A DNA stretch of 26,819 bases from a virus. Both the position numbers and the translations under genes were made by a program. The notes beneath the pieces are model-generated. The model did no database searches. It was not told the DNA's origin and was given only the letters and a program-made list of their open reading frames with translations. Within the stretch, counting starts at the first letter, position 1. Each line of letters begins with the position of its first letter. The DNA is taken from positions 1 to 26,819 of the IMG/VR virus record IMGVR_UViG_3300035670_001080, one strand, 5' to 3'. Below are positions 15,910 to 22,226 of this stretch, one piece after another.

Positions 15910-16521
15910 ATGTCGAGCGTAACCTACGCCGTCACGCTGGGCAGTACGGAATACAACGTTGCCACCAACAGCACCATCTTCTCCGTCGTCCGGGGCGAGA
16001 CCGGCGCGGCGGGCGCCGGCGAAACCAAGCTATACATCGATGCCGGGGCCATGCTCGCCTGCACCACCAACGGCGCCGCGACCGGCACCCATGAGTATGG
16101 CGCGGCATACCCGGAGATGGACTATTTCGCGTTTGACGGCGGCGCCACCGAGGAGCGCGTCCAGTTCAAGGTCGAGATGCCTTCCACCTGGGACGCCGAC
16201 ACCCTGACCGCGCACTTCCATTGGTCGTCGGCCACCGGGTCGACCGCCGGGGACACCGTGGAATGGGGCATCAAGGCCGTCGCCCTGGCCGACGACGCGG
16301 CCATCGCCGGGGCGTTCGGCACCGCCCAAGTCGTCAGCGACACGCTCCTGGCCGACAACGGCGCCGACATGCAGATCACCGCCGAGACCCCGGCTATTAC
16401 CGTCGGTTCCGCCGCCACCGGCCGCATCGTATGCTTCGAGGCCTACCGTAACACCGACGGCACCGACGACATGGCCGAGGACGCCTGGCTTTTCGGCGTA
16501 ACCATAACATACGGTATCTGA
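15910..16521 (+). CDS. Beta-rich adhesion-like protein, 203 aa
   Basis: Starts at ATG 15910 behind AAGGAG at 15895-15900. Residues about 45-203 share the domain seen in the 12773 gene product: YIDAGAMLACTTNGAATGT, then DYFAFDGGATEE, VQFKVEMPSTWDAD, DTVEWGIKAVALADD and a closing AWLFGVTITYGI. It has no N-terminal hydrophobic segment, unlike the paralogue. The fold looks like a single jelly-roll or related sandwich, as in receptor-binding knobs or capsid decoration proteins. Likely a virion surface protein. Function inferred from context. Confidence 0.68.
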   Translation: MSSVTYAVTLGSTEYNVATNSTIFSVVRGETGAAGAGETKLYIDAGAMLACTTNGAATGTHEYGAAYPEMDYFAFDGGATEERVQFKVEMPSTWDADTLTAHFHWSSATGSTAGDTVEWGIKAVALADDAAIAGAFGTAQVVSDTLLADNGADMQITAETPAITVGSAATGRIVCFEAYRNTDGTDDMAEDAWLFGVTITYGI

Positions 16522-16558
16522 GATGAGGATGGCACCGCACCGGCGCAAGGATTTTCGC

Positions 16559-17248
16559 GTGTCCTACGACTGGACCGCCAACGGCGCCACGCTGTCGCCA
16601 TACGACGCCTACCTGGTTGCGGCCTGGAATCTGGGGTCGACTACCGATCAAGCCGGCGCCAATACCCTCACCAACGACGGTTGCGACTTCATCTCCGGCA
16701 AGTACGGCAACTGCGCCGACTTTGAGGCGGGCGACACGGACGAGATGTACGTCGCCGCCATGGGCGCAGACCTCCAGCCCACCAGCAAGATGGCGCTCTC
16801 GTTTTGGATGATGCTCGAATCCCAGCCGGCCAGCGACTATGCCATCTTCGCGGCGGAGAACGGTTCATACTACAACTTCCATCTGCAATACAGCTGGTCG
16901 GCCGGAGCGGGCCGGTTTTTCTGGCACGTTCGGCAGTCCAATGGCACGGACAAGAGCGTCACCGTTTCCAGCCACACGCTGACACTTGCGACATGGTATC
17001 ACATCATCTGCGTCGCCAACGGGTCAAATCTCAAAATCTACGAGAACGGTTCGCAGATCGGCGCGGCCACCGCCTACGACGGCACCATCGAGGCCGACGC
17101 GGGAGCCTTCCGATTCGGCAACCGCAAGGGCGGCGACTGGTACGACGGATGCCTCAATGCCGCGTACTTCTACAACGGCGTCGATTTCAGCGATGCCGCC
17201 ATCCAAGCGCTTTACAACGGCGGCACGGGTTCCTTCTACACGGGCTAG
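16559..17248 (+). CDS. LamG/concanavalin-like lectin domain protein
   Basis: About 229 residues when started at GTG 16559, which has AAGGA seven bases upstream. ATG 16523 and 16529 in frame lack a ribosome site but would add a basic leader. The protein is essentially one Laminin G-like (concanavalin-type) domain: LVAAWNLGSTTDQAGANTL opens it, followed by SFWMMLESQPASDYAIFA, then TWYHIICVANGSNLKIYENG and SQIGAATAYDG. It ends AAYFYNGVDFSDAAIQALYN plus a short Gly/Ser/Tyr tail. These are the hallmark strands of the LamG_3 group in phage and bacterial surface proteins. It probably binds a surface glycan or is a tail/head adhesin. Confident on the fold, less on the exact start. Confidence 0.78.
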   Translation: MSYDWTANGATLSPYDAYLVAAWNLGSTTDQAGANTLTNDGCDFISGKYGNCADFEAGDTDEMYVAAMGADLQPTSKMALSFWMMLESQPASDYAIFAAENGSYYNFHLQYSWSAGAGRFFWHVRQSNGTDKSVTVSSHTLTLATWYHIICVANGSNLKIYENGSQIGAATAYDGTIEADAGAFRFGNRKGGDWYDGCLNAAYFYNGVDFSDAAIQALYNGGTGSFYTG

Positions 17249-17252
17249 CAAT

Positions 17253-17549
17253 ATGCTGGGCATGGGCCATCACACACAGACCGACACGGCGACCATCCGC
17301 ATGGTGGCCAAGGCGCTGCTACGCGAGATCGAGCAGTCGGGCCACGTCTGTTTGCACTCCGAGGATTGGGGCGCGATCAAGACCGACCTGGCCACCGTCA
17401 AGCATGAAACCGCCCAGACCCGCCAGGATGTCAAGGAACTGCGCGAGGAGATGGCTGGCCTGCGAGCGGAGCGGCGCATCGCCGCAGCCGTCATTGGATT
17501 CATGGGCGCGGTGATTGGAGGCATCGTCACCGCCATCGCCAACAGGTGA
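17253..17549 (+). CDS. Coiled-coil plus C-terminal transmembrane protein (XhlA/holin-associated type)
   Basis: 98 residues from ATG 17253. Residues about 40-72 form a heptad-like coiled coil (TDLATVKHETAQTRQDVKEL). A single hydrophobic helix (about 75-95, AAAVIGFMGAVIGGIVTAIA) ends the protein. This architecture is that of XhlA/haemolysin-like phage membrane proteins that work with holins, and of some tail-tip anchor proteins. Its position after the adhesin block, near the probable lipoprotein, suggests a lysis or membrane role. Not proven; no partner holin is recognised in the window. Confidence 0.6.
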   Translation: MLGMGHHTQTDTATIRMVAKALLREIEQSGHVCLHSEDWGAIKTDLATVKHETAQTRQDVKELREEMAGLRAERRIAAAVIGFMGAVIGGIVTAIANR

Positions 17550-17555
17550 TATTAC

Positions 17556-18473
17556 ATGCCGTGGGACGCGAACTGGGCCTCGACCGGGGCCACCGGCAAG
17601 CTGCCGCTCAATGCGCTGACGCAGCTGCGGGCGGCGCTGGCGGAGCGGGCGTCCGGTATCACGTCGGCCCCTACGCTGCCGGCGGTTCCGGCGTCCGGCA
17701 CATTGCCGAATACATGGTTCAGCACCTTTCAGGCCGCCGTCACCTCGTTGATCGCCAAGTATGCCAATCATACCCTCTCGTGGGTCGACGGTATGGCGCT
17801 GACGTCCATCGCGTGGACGGAATCCACGATGCTTGCGGCTATCGGTGCGGGCTCGCGCATCGCCGCGCCGGGAACCGGCAACCTGGTCGCCGCATGGGCC
17901 TTGCAGCAATACAAGATCATCAACATGCTCCGATGGGGCGGTGCCACCATTTCCGCCACCGCCGGCCCCACTGAACGCCGCACCGGCACCGGCAGCGACA
18001 ATACCGGAGCCACCAACGCCGAAAAGATGTCCAACGCATACTCCGCCGCCGTGACCGCATACAACGCCGCAGCGTGGGCGTCCAGTGCGGCGACCGGCCC
18101 GGTCACGGCATTGAGCCTGTGGATGGATGGCGCGGACGGCAAGGCGGCAATTAACAACTACCGGGCGGCGTTTCAGTTCAGCCATGGCGGATGTACACCG
18201 CAGGCAACCGTCATGGCCGTCGCCGAACCCACCCCTTACGTCACCTACACGTTTGCATCTCCCGATGGCTACGCCGTCAATACGTTCAGGTTGTTCGCCT
18301 CCGGCGGCGAGCAGACCATCACCAACGGCACCAATTACACCGAGGTGATGACCCAATCAATACAAGCGCTGCCGGGAACCGTGATTGAGGACAATTGGGC
18401 CTGCTGGTTGGATGACGACTACGCCATCCTCCAGTTCGACGGGCCGAACGGCTTTGTCTACAAGGACTGGTGA
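17556..18473 (+). CDS. Hypothetical protein, 305 aa
   Basis: Starts at ATG 17556, six bases after the previous stop, preceded by AACAGGTGATATTAC, a weak ribosome site. The first two thirds are Ala/Thr/Ser-rich, mainly helical, with TNAEKMSNAYSAAVTAYNAA and repeated AAW segments. The last third is beta-rich (VTYTFASPDGYAVNTFRLFA, then GGEQTITNGTNYTEV). No cell-wall hydrolase motif is visible, so this is not an obvious endolysin. The Ala-rich style resembles virion shaft or scaffold-like proteins. Function unknown. Confidence 0.6.
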   Translation: MPWDANWASTGATGKLPLNALTQLRAALAERASGITSAPTLPAVPASGTLPNTWFSTFQAAVTSLIAKYANHTLSWVDGMALTSIAWTESTMLAAIGAGSRIAAPGTGNLVAAWALQQYKIINMLRWGGATISATAGPTERRTGTGSDNTGATNAEKMSNAYSAAVTAYNAAAWASSAATGPVTALSLWMDGADGKAAINNYRAAFQFSHGGCTPQATVMAVAEPTPYVTYTFASPDGYAVNTFRLFASGGEQTITNGTNYTEVMTQSIQALPGTVIEDNWACWLDDDYAILQFDGPNGFVYKDW

Positions 18474-18476
18474 GCG

Positions 18477-18493
18477 GTTGACGCCGCCCTAAG
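18477..18493 (+). promoter_or_regulatory. GTTGAC-N8-AAG intergenic element
   Basis: GTTGAC at 18477-18482 begins three bases after the preceding stop. AAG follows after eight bases (18491-18493), one base shorter than the other four copies. Confidence 0.33.
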
Positions 18494-18511
18494 TGCAAGG
18501 AGATCGGGCAG

Positions 18512-18880
18512 ATGCGAAATCGGTACCACCCCAACTTCCCCGCGCCGGGACCAGGCCTGCCTCCTGGTAATCCTCCCCTCCCGGCGCGGGGGACTTTTTG
18601 CCTGGCGCTGCTAATCGCCCTGCTGCTGGCATGGATGTGCTGCGGGTGCAACAGCACCGTCAGCCCGGTCTACGACGTCAACGGGCACTTCGTATCAGTC
18701 ACGTCTACCAAGGTGCCGTTCGGCCCGGACATCGAGTACGAACGCGAATGGGAGCAGATGGCGCCGGACGGGAAGACGGTGCTGCACTTCAAGGAAAGAT
18801 GCGCCACCCACACGACCGCCGACCGGGTCGCGTCCGTTCTCGGGGCCATCCTCGAGGGATGGGACAAGGTGAAGCTGTGA
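18512..18880 (+). CDS. Probable lipoprotein with Pro-rich N-terminal insert
   Basis: 122 residues from ATG 18512, with AAGGAG at 18497-18502. The N-terminus has a few positive residues, then a Pro/Gly-rich stretch (residues about 10-27), then a hydrophobic segment LALLIALLLAWMCCGC that ends in Cys residues like an imperfect lipobox. The following sequence is soluble, beta then helical (EREWEQMAPDGKTVLHFKER). The Pro/Gly stretch is encoded by a strong terminator-like hairpin (18538-18599). Without it the signal sequence would look ordinary, so it may be an insertion or the gene may be controlled by it. A role in lysis as an outer-membrane spanin-like lipoprotein is possible but unproven. No other in-frame ATG precedes the hydrophobic part. 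Confidence 0.55.
   Translation: MRNRYHPNFPAPGPGLPPGNPPLPARGTFCLALLIALLLAWMCCGCNSTVSPVYDVNGHFVSVTSTKVPFGPDIEYEREWEQMAPDGKTVLHFKERCATHTTADRVASVLGAILEGWDKVKL
18538..18599 (+). terminator. Terminator-like hairpin with T5 inside the lipoprotein 5' end
   Basis: A perfect 13-bp stem (18538-18550 pairs with 18579-18591) surrounds a second 5-bp stem (CCAGG 18551-18555 with CCTGG 18563-18567) and is followed by GGAC and TTTTT at 18595-18599. It is the strongest terminator signature in the window. It lies 26 bases into the coding sequence rather than after a stop, so a regulatory (attenuation) use or a misassigned start is possible. Confidence 0.65.
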
Positions 18881-18972
18881 CAGCACTATGGAAGAAGCTG
18901 GCCTCGGCCGGCTCCTGGCTCAACGAGCTGGGCAAGACCGCCGTTGACACATGGCAGAAGGTGAAACCATGA
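18877..18972 (+). CDS. 31-residue small protein
   Basis: Begins at GTG 18877 overlapping the upstream TGA, with GACAAGGTGAAG before it. The peptide MTALWKKLASAGSWLNELGK... is amphipathic and may be helical. The tight coupling supports translation; function unknown and it may be spurious. Confidence 0.38.
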   Translation: MTALWKKLASAGSWLNELGKTAVDTWQKVKP

Positions 18973-18987
18973 CAAGAGGTTTGGCCC

Positions 18988-19188
18988 ATGCCCAAGTGCG
19001 GCCTCCCGTCGGAGGTGTATTCGCGTGTGTGCGGCTATTGCCGGCCGGTGCAATTTTGGAACGCGGGCAAGCAAGCGGAGTTTGATGGACGCAAGACGTA
19101 CAGCTTGGATAAGGTGCTTGGCGTCCGCGTGGCGGAAGATGCTGGCGGCGTGGCGCTCGCTGACACCAGAGCAGAGGCGGCAGATTGA
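18988..19188 (+). CDS. Free-standing NrdD C-terminal-like domain
   Basis: A 66-residue protein that starts MPKCGLPSEVYSRVCGYCRP and continues VQFWNAGKQAEFDGRKTY. This matches the glycyl-radical end of anaerobic ribonucleotide reductase NrdD: RVCGY, then NxGKQ-E-x-x-x-R. Similar small stand-alone proteins occur in other phages. In full enzymes the Gly carries the radical; here the catalytic barrel is absent, so it cannot act alone. It might replace an oxygen-damaged end of the host enzyme (as YfiD does for PFL). Ribosome site AGAGG at 18975-18979. The last third changes style and overlaps the next small ORF. Confidence 0.65.
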   Translation: MPKCGLPSEVYSRVCGYCRPVQFWNAGKQAEFDGRKTYSLDKVLGVRVAEDAGGVALADTRAEAAD

Positions 19189-19231
19189 GGAGCGGGCGGG
19201 CAAGCTGTCCGCCAGGGTGCTGAAGCGATGA
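19139..19231 (+). CDS. 30-residue overlapping small protein
   Basis: From ATG 19139 the product is MLAAWRSLTPEQRRQIEERA..., a well-formed amphipathic helix. It overlaps the end of the NrdD-like gene in another frame and its TGA overlaps the ATG of the next gene. The natural-looking helix and coupling favour expression, but the ribosome site (GCGGAAG) is poor. Function unknown. Confidence 0.38.
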   Translation: MLAAWRSLTPEQRRQIEERAGKLSARVLKR

Positions 19232-19623
19232 CACCGCAACCGGAACCGCGCCGGACAAGGCCGAACTCCTGGTCGATCAACAGATGGTCGGAGTATCGCC
19301 GCATCGTGCAGAGCCTGGACTTCTTCGGCCTCCCGCCATGGGCTCGGCACGACATCATGGAGGCGGTGCACGATGAGAAGGCATGGGATTGGTACACGGA
19401 TTGCGACGGATGCACCGCCGTCAGCGAACCGGGCTGGCCGAGCAAGTACTTCCCGCCGTGCGTCCGGCACGACTACGACTGGCAGACCGGGCGCGGCGGC
19501 TGGGAGAGCAACGCCAGGTTCCGGCGGCTCAACAAGCTATACCACATGGACGGCTGGCGCGCCAACCTTCGCTGGTTCGGCGTCAGCGTGGCGTGGTATG
19601 GCTGGTACAAGTGGACACGCTAA
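19228..19623 (+). CDS. Phospholipase A2-like HD protein
   Basis: A 131-residue protein with the central motif DGCTAVSEPGWPSKYF, then PPCVRHDYDWQTGRGGW. The Cys-x-x-His-Asp at about 78-82 is the catalytic His-Asp signature of secreted phospholipase A2, with the DGC near 60-62 in the place of the upstream Cys pocket. The C-terminus is Trp/Tyr-rich (RWFGVSVAWYGWYKWTR), suggesting membrane contact. Phage proteins of this kind are known from genomes, role unclear: lysis aid, entry, or phospholipid attack. The Ca-binding loop is not obvious, so activity may be absent or different. It overlaps both neighbours (ATGA at its start, TAATG at its end). Confidence 0.62.
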   Translation: MTPQPEPRRTRPNSWSINRWSEYRRIVQSLDFFGLPPWARHDIMEAVHDEKAWDWYTDCDGCTAVSEPGWPSKYFPPCVRHDYDWQTGRGGWESNARFRRLNKLYHMDGWRANLRWFGVSVAWYGWYKWTR

Positions 19624-19940
19624 TGTCAAAGCGAACCAACCCGCGCCCGCCTATCGAGTTGGTGTGGTGGATTGACGCTTGCTCGCCCAACGCTGGCAAA
19701 TGGACGCAGCAGTCCAGCGTGCGGATGGATTCGCCCAAGGTTTACACGGTAGGTTTTTTGATCCGCGAGAACAAGGAGAACGTGGTAATTGCCGGAACGC
19801 TGGTGAATGATGGCGACATATCGGAGGTGGTCGTCATCCCGAACAAGTGCATCCTGGGCAGGAAGGTCATCTTGCCGGGCAGCGAAACGAAACCCAACAG
19901 CAAGCGAAAGGGAGGCCGATGCAACTCACGGAGCAGATGA
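19623..19940 (+). CDS. Small conserved phage protein, 105 aa
   Basis: Starts at ATG 19623 in the preceding TAA. The first part is IELVWWIDACSPNAGKW, then YTVGFLIRENKENVVIAGTL and VVVIPNKCILGRKVI, a beta pattern of a small protein often seen in phage genomes in this form (a WxDA start and a late IPK/IPN segment). The C-terminus is Lys/Arg/Ser-rich (KPNSKRKGGRCNSRSR), likely disordered and possibly nucleic acid binding. It overlaps the next gene by 22 bases. Function unknown. Confidence 0.68.
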   Translation: MSKRTNPRPPIELVWWIDACSPNAGKWTQQSSVRMDSPKVYTVGFLIRENKENVVIAGTLVNDGDISEVVVIPNKCILGRKVILPGSETKPNSKRKGGRCNSRSR

Positions 19941-20368
19941 AGCAGTGGCGGCAGGCGGGAATGTCCTACCGAAAAATCGGGGAGAAGGTCAAGCGGGACC
20001 CAAAGACCGTCCGAGTGGCGTTCGGCGTCTCGCCGGGCAGAAATGGACACCGGCGCAAGGTGGGCGATGAAGTCAAGGTGCTGGCGTCGCCGCAGATAGC
20101 AATCACCGGCCGCAACCTGGCGGACTTCCGCAAGGAGCACGACCAGTCATGGAAGATACGTGACGGGCTGCGGCGGTTGTTTGCGGGCGGCGTTTACATG
20201 ACCGACGCGGAGTTCCGGCAGGCGGTCGGCGGCAACTCGGCCCGCTGGCGTTTGGCCGCCGACGACAAGGAGTTCATTCCGAACCGCTATCGCGTCAACG
20301 GCGAGGTGCTGTGGGCGTCGGCGGCAACCATCAAGGAAATGCGACGAATCAAAGGAGAAGCGGTATGA
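19919..20368 (+). CDS. Helix-turn-helix DNA-binding protein
   Basis: 149 residues from ATG 19919 behind GGGAGGCCG. Residues about 1-35 form a homeodomain-like HTH: MKQWRQAGMSYRKIGEKVKR then DPKTVRVAFG, where SYRKIGEKVKRDPKTVR is the turn and recognition helix. A second part (about 70-149) has a DGLRRLFAGGVYMTDAEFRQ segment and a basic end. Its stop overlaps the start of the metallophosphoesterase gene (ATGA). In many phages such an HTH is fused to the phosphoesterase; here the two are separate but coupled. A role in replication, repair or gene control is possible. Confidence 0.72.
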   Translation: MQLTEQMKQWRQAGMSYRKIGEKVKRDPKTVRVAFGVSPGRNGHRRKVGDEVKVLASPQIAITGRNLADFRKEHDQSWKIRDGLRRLFAGGVYMTDAEFRQAVGGNSARWRLAADDKEFIPNRYRVNGEVLWASAATIKEMRRIKGEAV

Positions 20369-21219
20369 CGACGAAGCGCAAGAGCATCGGTGACTTCGAG
20401 GTCAAGTACGGCGGCAGCAGGATCGCGGAACTGGAAGCGGCGCTCAAGCAGCAGGCGCAGGCCCGGCACCCGATCAACCTGGAGATCGCCAGCGCCGACA
20501 ATACCCTCGTGTTCGGCGTCATCGGCGACACCCACCTCGGCTCGCGGTTCGAGGCGCTTGACCCGCTGCAAGCCCTGTACGGCGCGTTCAACGCGGCCGG
20601 CGTCAAGGACGTGCTGCACGTCGGCGACGTGATCGACGGCCACAAGGTCTATCACGGCCAGGAGTTCGAGCTGCACGCGCACGGCTGGGCGGCGCAACGG
20701 GACTGGTTCGTCAAGCACGCGCCGAAGATCGACGGCATAACTACCCACTTCGTCACCGGCAACCACGACGCGAGCATGAAGAAAGCCGCAGGCGTTGACG
20801 TGGGGCCGGAGCTGGCCGACCGCCGGCCGGACTGGAACTTTCTCGGCGAGGACTACGCGACGGTGCTGTTCACGACCGGCAACGGCCGCAAGTTCAGGGT
20901 GGGGCTGATGCATCCGAGCGGGGGCGCTGCGTATAGCCTCTCATATAGGCCACAAAAGATTGCGGAGCAGATCGAGGGCGGCGGCAAGCCGAACTTGCTC
21001 TGCATCGGCCACTACCACAAGGCCGAGTTCATGCCGAGCTACCGGAACATCGCCGTGGTTCAGGTCGGCTGCTGCCAGTGGCAGACGCCGTTCATGGTGA
21101 CCAAGGGGCTGGCCGCGCACGTCGGCGGATGGATCATCCGCGTCACCGTTCAGGACGACCGGCGGCTGTCCAACAGCATCAATGCCGAGTTCACGGCGTT
21201 CTACGGCGCGGAGCGGTAG
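20365..21219 (+). CDS. Calcineurin-like metallophosphoesterase
   Basis: 284 residues, with ATG 20365 behind AAAGGAG at 20351-20357. All five family motifs are present: GDTH (54-57), GDVID (87-91), GNHD (132-135), a lone His (183, LMHPSGG) and GHYH (215-218). These bind two metal ions and hydrolyse phosphodiesters, often DNA ends or nucleotides. N-terminal residues 1-40 are helical and charged and may contact the coupled HTH partner. The set of motifs is complete, so an active enzyme is expected. Substrate is not known. Confidence 0.9.
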   Translation: MTTKRKSIGDFEVKYGGSRIAELEAALKQQAQARHPINLEIASADNTLVFGVIGDTHLGSRFEALDPLQALYGAFNAAGVKDVLHVGDVIDGHKVYHGQEFELHAHGWAAQRDWFVKHAPKIDGITTHFVTGNHDASMKKAAGVDVGPELADRRPDWNFLGEDYATVLFTTGNGRKFRVGLMHPSGGAAYSLSYRPQKIAEQIEGGGKPNLLCIGHYHKAEFMPSYRNIAVVQVGCCQWQTPFMVTKGLAAHVGGWIIRVTVQDDRRLSNSINAEFTAFYGAER

Positions 21220-21223
21220 GCCG

Positions 21224-21838
21224 GTGCGCGTCTACATCTGCGGGCCGATGACCAGTAAGCCGGACTGGAACCGCGCCGGGTTCGCGTTTGTGGCCCGCGA
21301 GTTGGCGGCGCAGGGCGAGACGGTCATCAACCCGCACGACCTGCACCCCGAACCGCCGCCGTGGACGCCGGGCGCGGACAAGGCACCCGGGTTTGCCGAC
21401 CTCTGGAAATCATGCCTGCGTGAGGATGTTGGCCAGCTCGTCAGGTGCGACCGAGTGGTTGCCTTGCCGGGCTGGCGCGCATCTCCCGGCGCGAGGGTCG
21501 AGGTGATGGTTGCGCACTTGCTGGGCATCAAGGTTGAGACATGGCCCGACGGCAAGCGCCTCGCCTGCGATGCGGAAACGGCCCGTCTTTGCGTCCGGGC
21601 GGCGCTGGCCATATCCGACATCGTAGGGAGCAATTCGGCGAGCCATGGCGGTCACCTGGAGTGGAGGGCAAGGACGCCGCAGTACCATACCCATAAGGTG
21701 GCAGGCCACGCCGTCACCGCCGCCGCCCAACTGGCCGGCGAAAAGGGCAGGACCGACGGCGAGGGCGCGGCCGACCACATCGAGCGCTGTCTGGTGCGGA
21801 GCGCCATGGCGCTGGCGAGGATTGCAGACATTGGCTGA
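21224..21838 (+). CDS. DUF4406-like protein with extra C-terminal helical domain
   Basis: 204 residues from GTG 21224, which begins VYICGPMTSKPDWNRAGFAF, the DUF4406 (nucleoside 2-deoxyribosyltransferase-like) signature. NPHDLHPEPPPW follows and CDRVVALPGWRASPGARVEV is the second conserved block. The C-terminal part (about residues 140-204) is separate, helical and rich in His/Ala/Glu (GHAVTAAAQLAGEKGR, AADHIERCLVRSAMAL), resembling DUF5664/MazG-neighbour nucleotide hydrolase fragments. This suggests a nucleotide-pool function. In-frame start 21182 overlaps the phosphoesterase gene and is rejected. The domain combination is the uncertain part. Confidence 0.72.
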   Translation: MRVYICGPMTSKPDWNRAGFAFVARELAAQGETVINPHDLHPEPPPWTPGADKAPGFADLWKSCLREDVGQLVRCDRVVALPGWRASPGARVEVMVAHLLGIKVETWPDGKRLACDAETARLCVRAALAISDIVGSNSASHGGHLEWRARTPQYHTHKVAGHAVTAAAQLAGEKGRTDGEGAADHIERCLVRSAMALARIADIG

Positions 21839-21952
21839 TGTTGTAACTCTTTGATATTCAGGCAAATATAATTATCGCAAATTCCTTGCATCCGTTTTTT
21901 GCGGGGATACCTTAATCCCTAGGCAGAGGCAAATCTAAACGGGAGGCAAGGC
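21839..21952 (+). promoter_or_regulatory. AT-rich spacer; likely control region for the accessory genes
   Basis: 114 bases with no gene, clearly more AT-rich than the surrounding DNA. It contains TTGATA at 21851, TATAAT at 21867-21872 and an imperfect dyad GGGAT(ACCTTA)ATCCC near 21904-21919. TTGTAA at 21841 lies 20 bases before TATAAT and TTGATA only 10, so neither spacing is ideal for a sigma-70 promoter. The region separates two gene blocks and ends with GGGAGG before ATG 21953. A promoter with an operator is plausible. Confidence 0.45.
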
Positions 21953-22225
21953 ATGAGCAAGCGACTACTCTACGGGCTGGCAGACGGCGCGGGCGGGTAT
22001 TATGAGGTCTACTATGTCACCGTCGAGGAGGCGGCGGAGCTTGGCAGGGGCTGGGAGGCGATGAATGTTGAGAACCATGCGCGGGAGCTGTATGATGCGC
22101 TGAAGGACATCGAGGCTTGCGCCAACGGAACCGCGCCGGACTGCCGACCGGGCGATGATGCCTATAACCTCGGCATGGTTATTGGCGCGGCACGCAAGGC
22201 AATCCGCAAGGCGGAGGGGCGCTGA
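21953..22225 (+). CDS. Hypothetical protein, 90 aa
   Basis: Preceded by GGGAGGCAAGGC at a good distance. Beta start (KRLLYGLADGAGGYYEVYYV), then VTVEEAAELGRGWEAM and a helix LYDALKDIEACANGTAPDC, ending VIGAARKAIRKAEGR. It looks like a small single-domain protein typical of phage accessory regions. First gene of the block after the AT-rich spacer. Unknown function. Confidence 0.7.
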   Translation: MSKRLLYGLADGAGGYYEVYYVTVEEAAELGRGWEAMNVENHARELYDALKDIEACANGTAPDCRPGDDAYNLGMVIGAARKAIRKAEGR

Positions 22226-22226
22226 T

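Noticed and set aside
16523-16558. ATG starts at 16523 or 16529 for the LamG gene
   Set aside because: No ribosome site precedes them; GTG 16559 has AAGGA seven bases upstream and starts directly before the domain. Still possible.
17253-19623. Endolysin
   Set aside because: No lysozyme, amidase, peptidase or transglycosylase motif was recognised in this region or elsewhere in the window.
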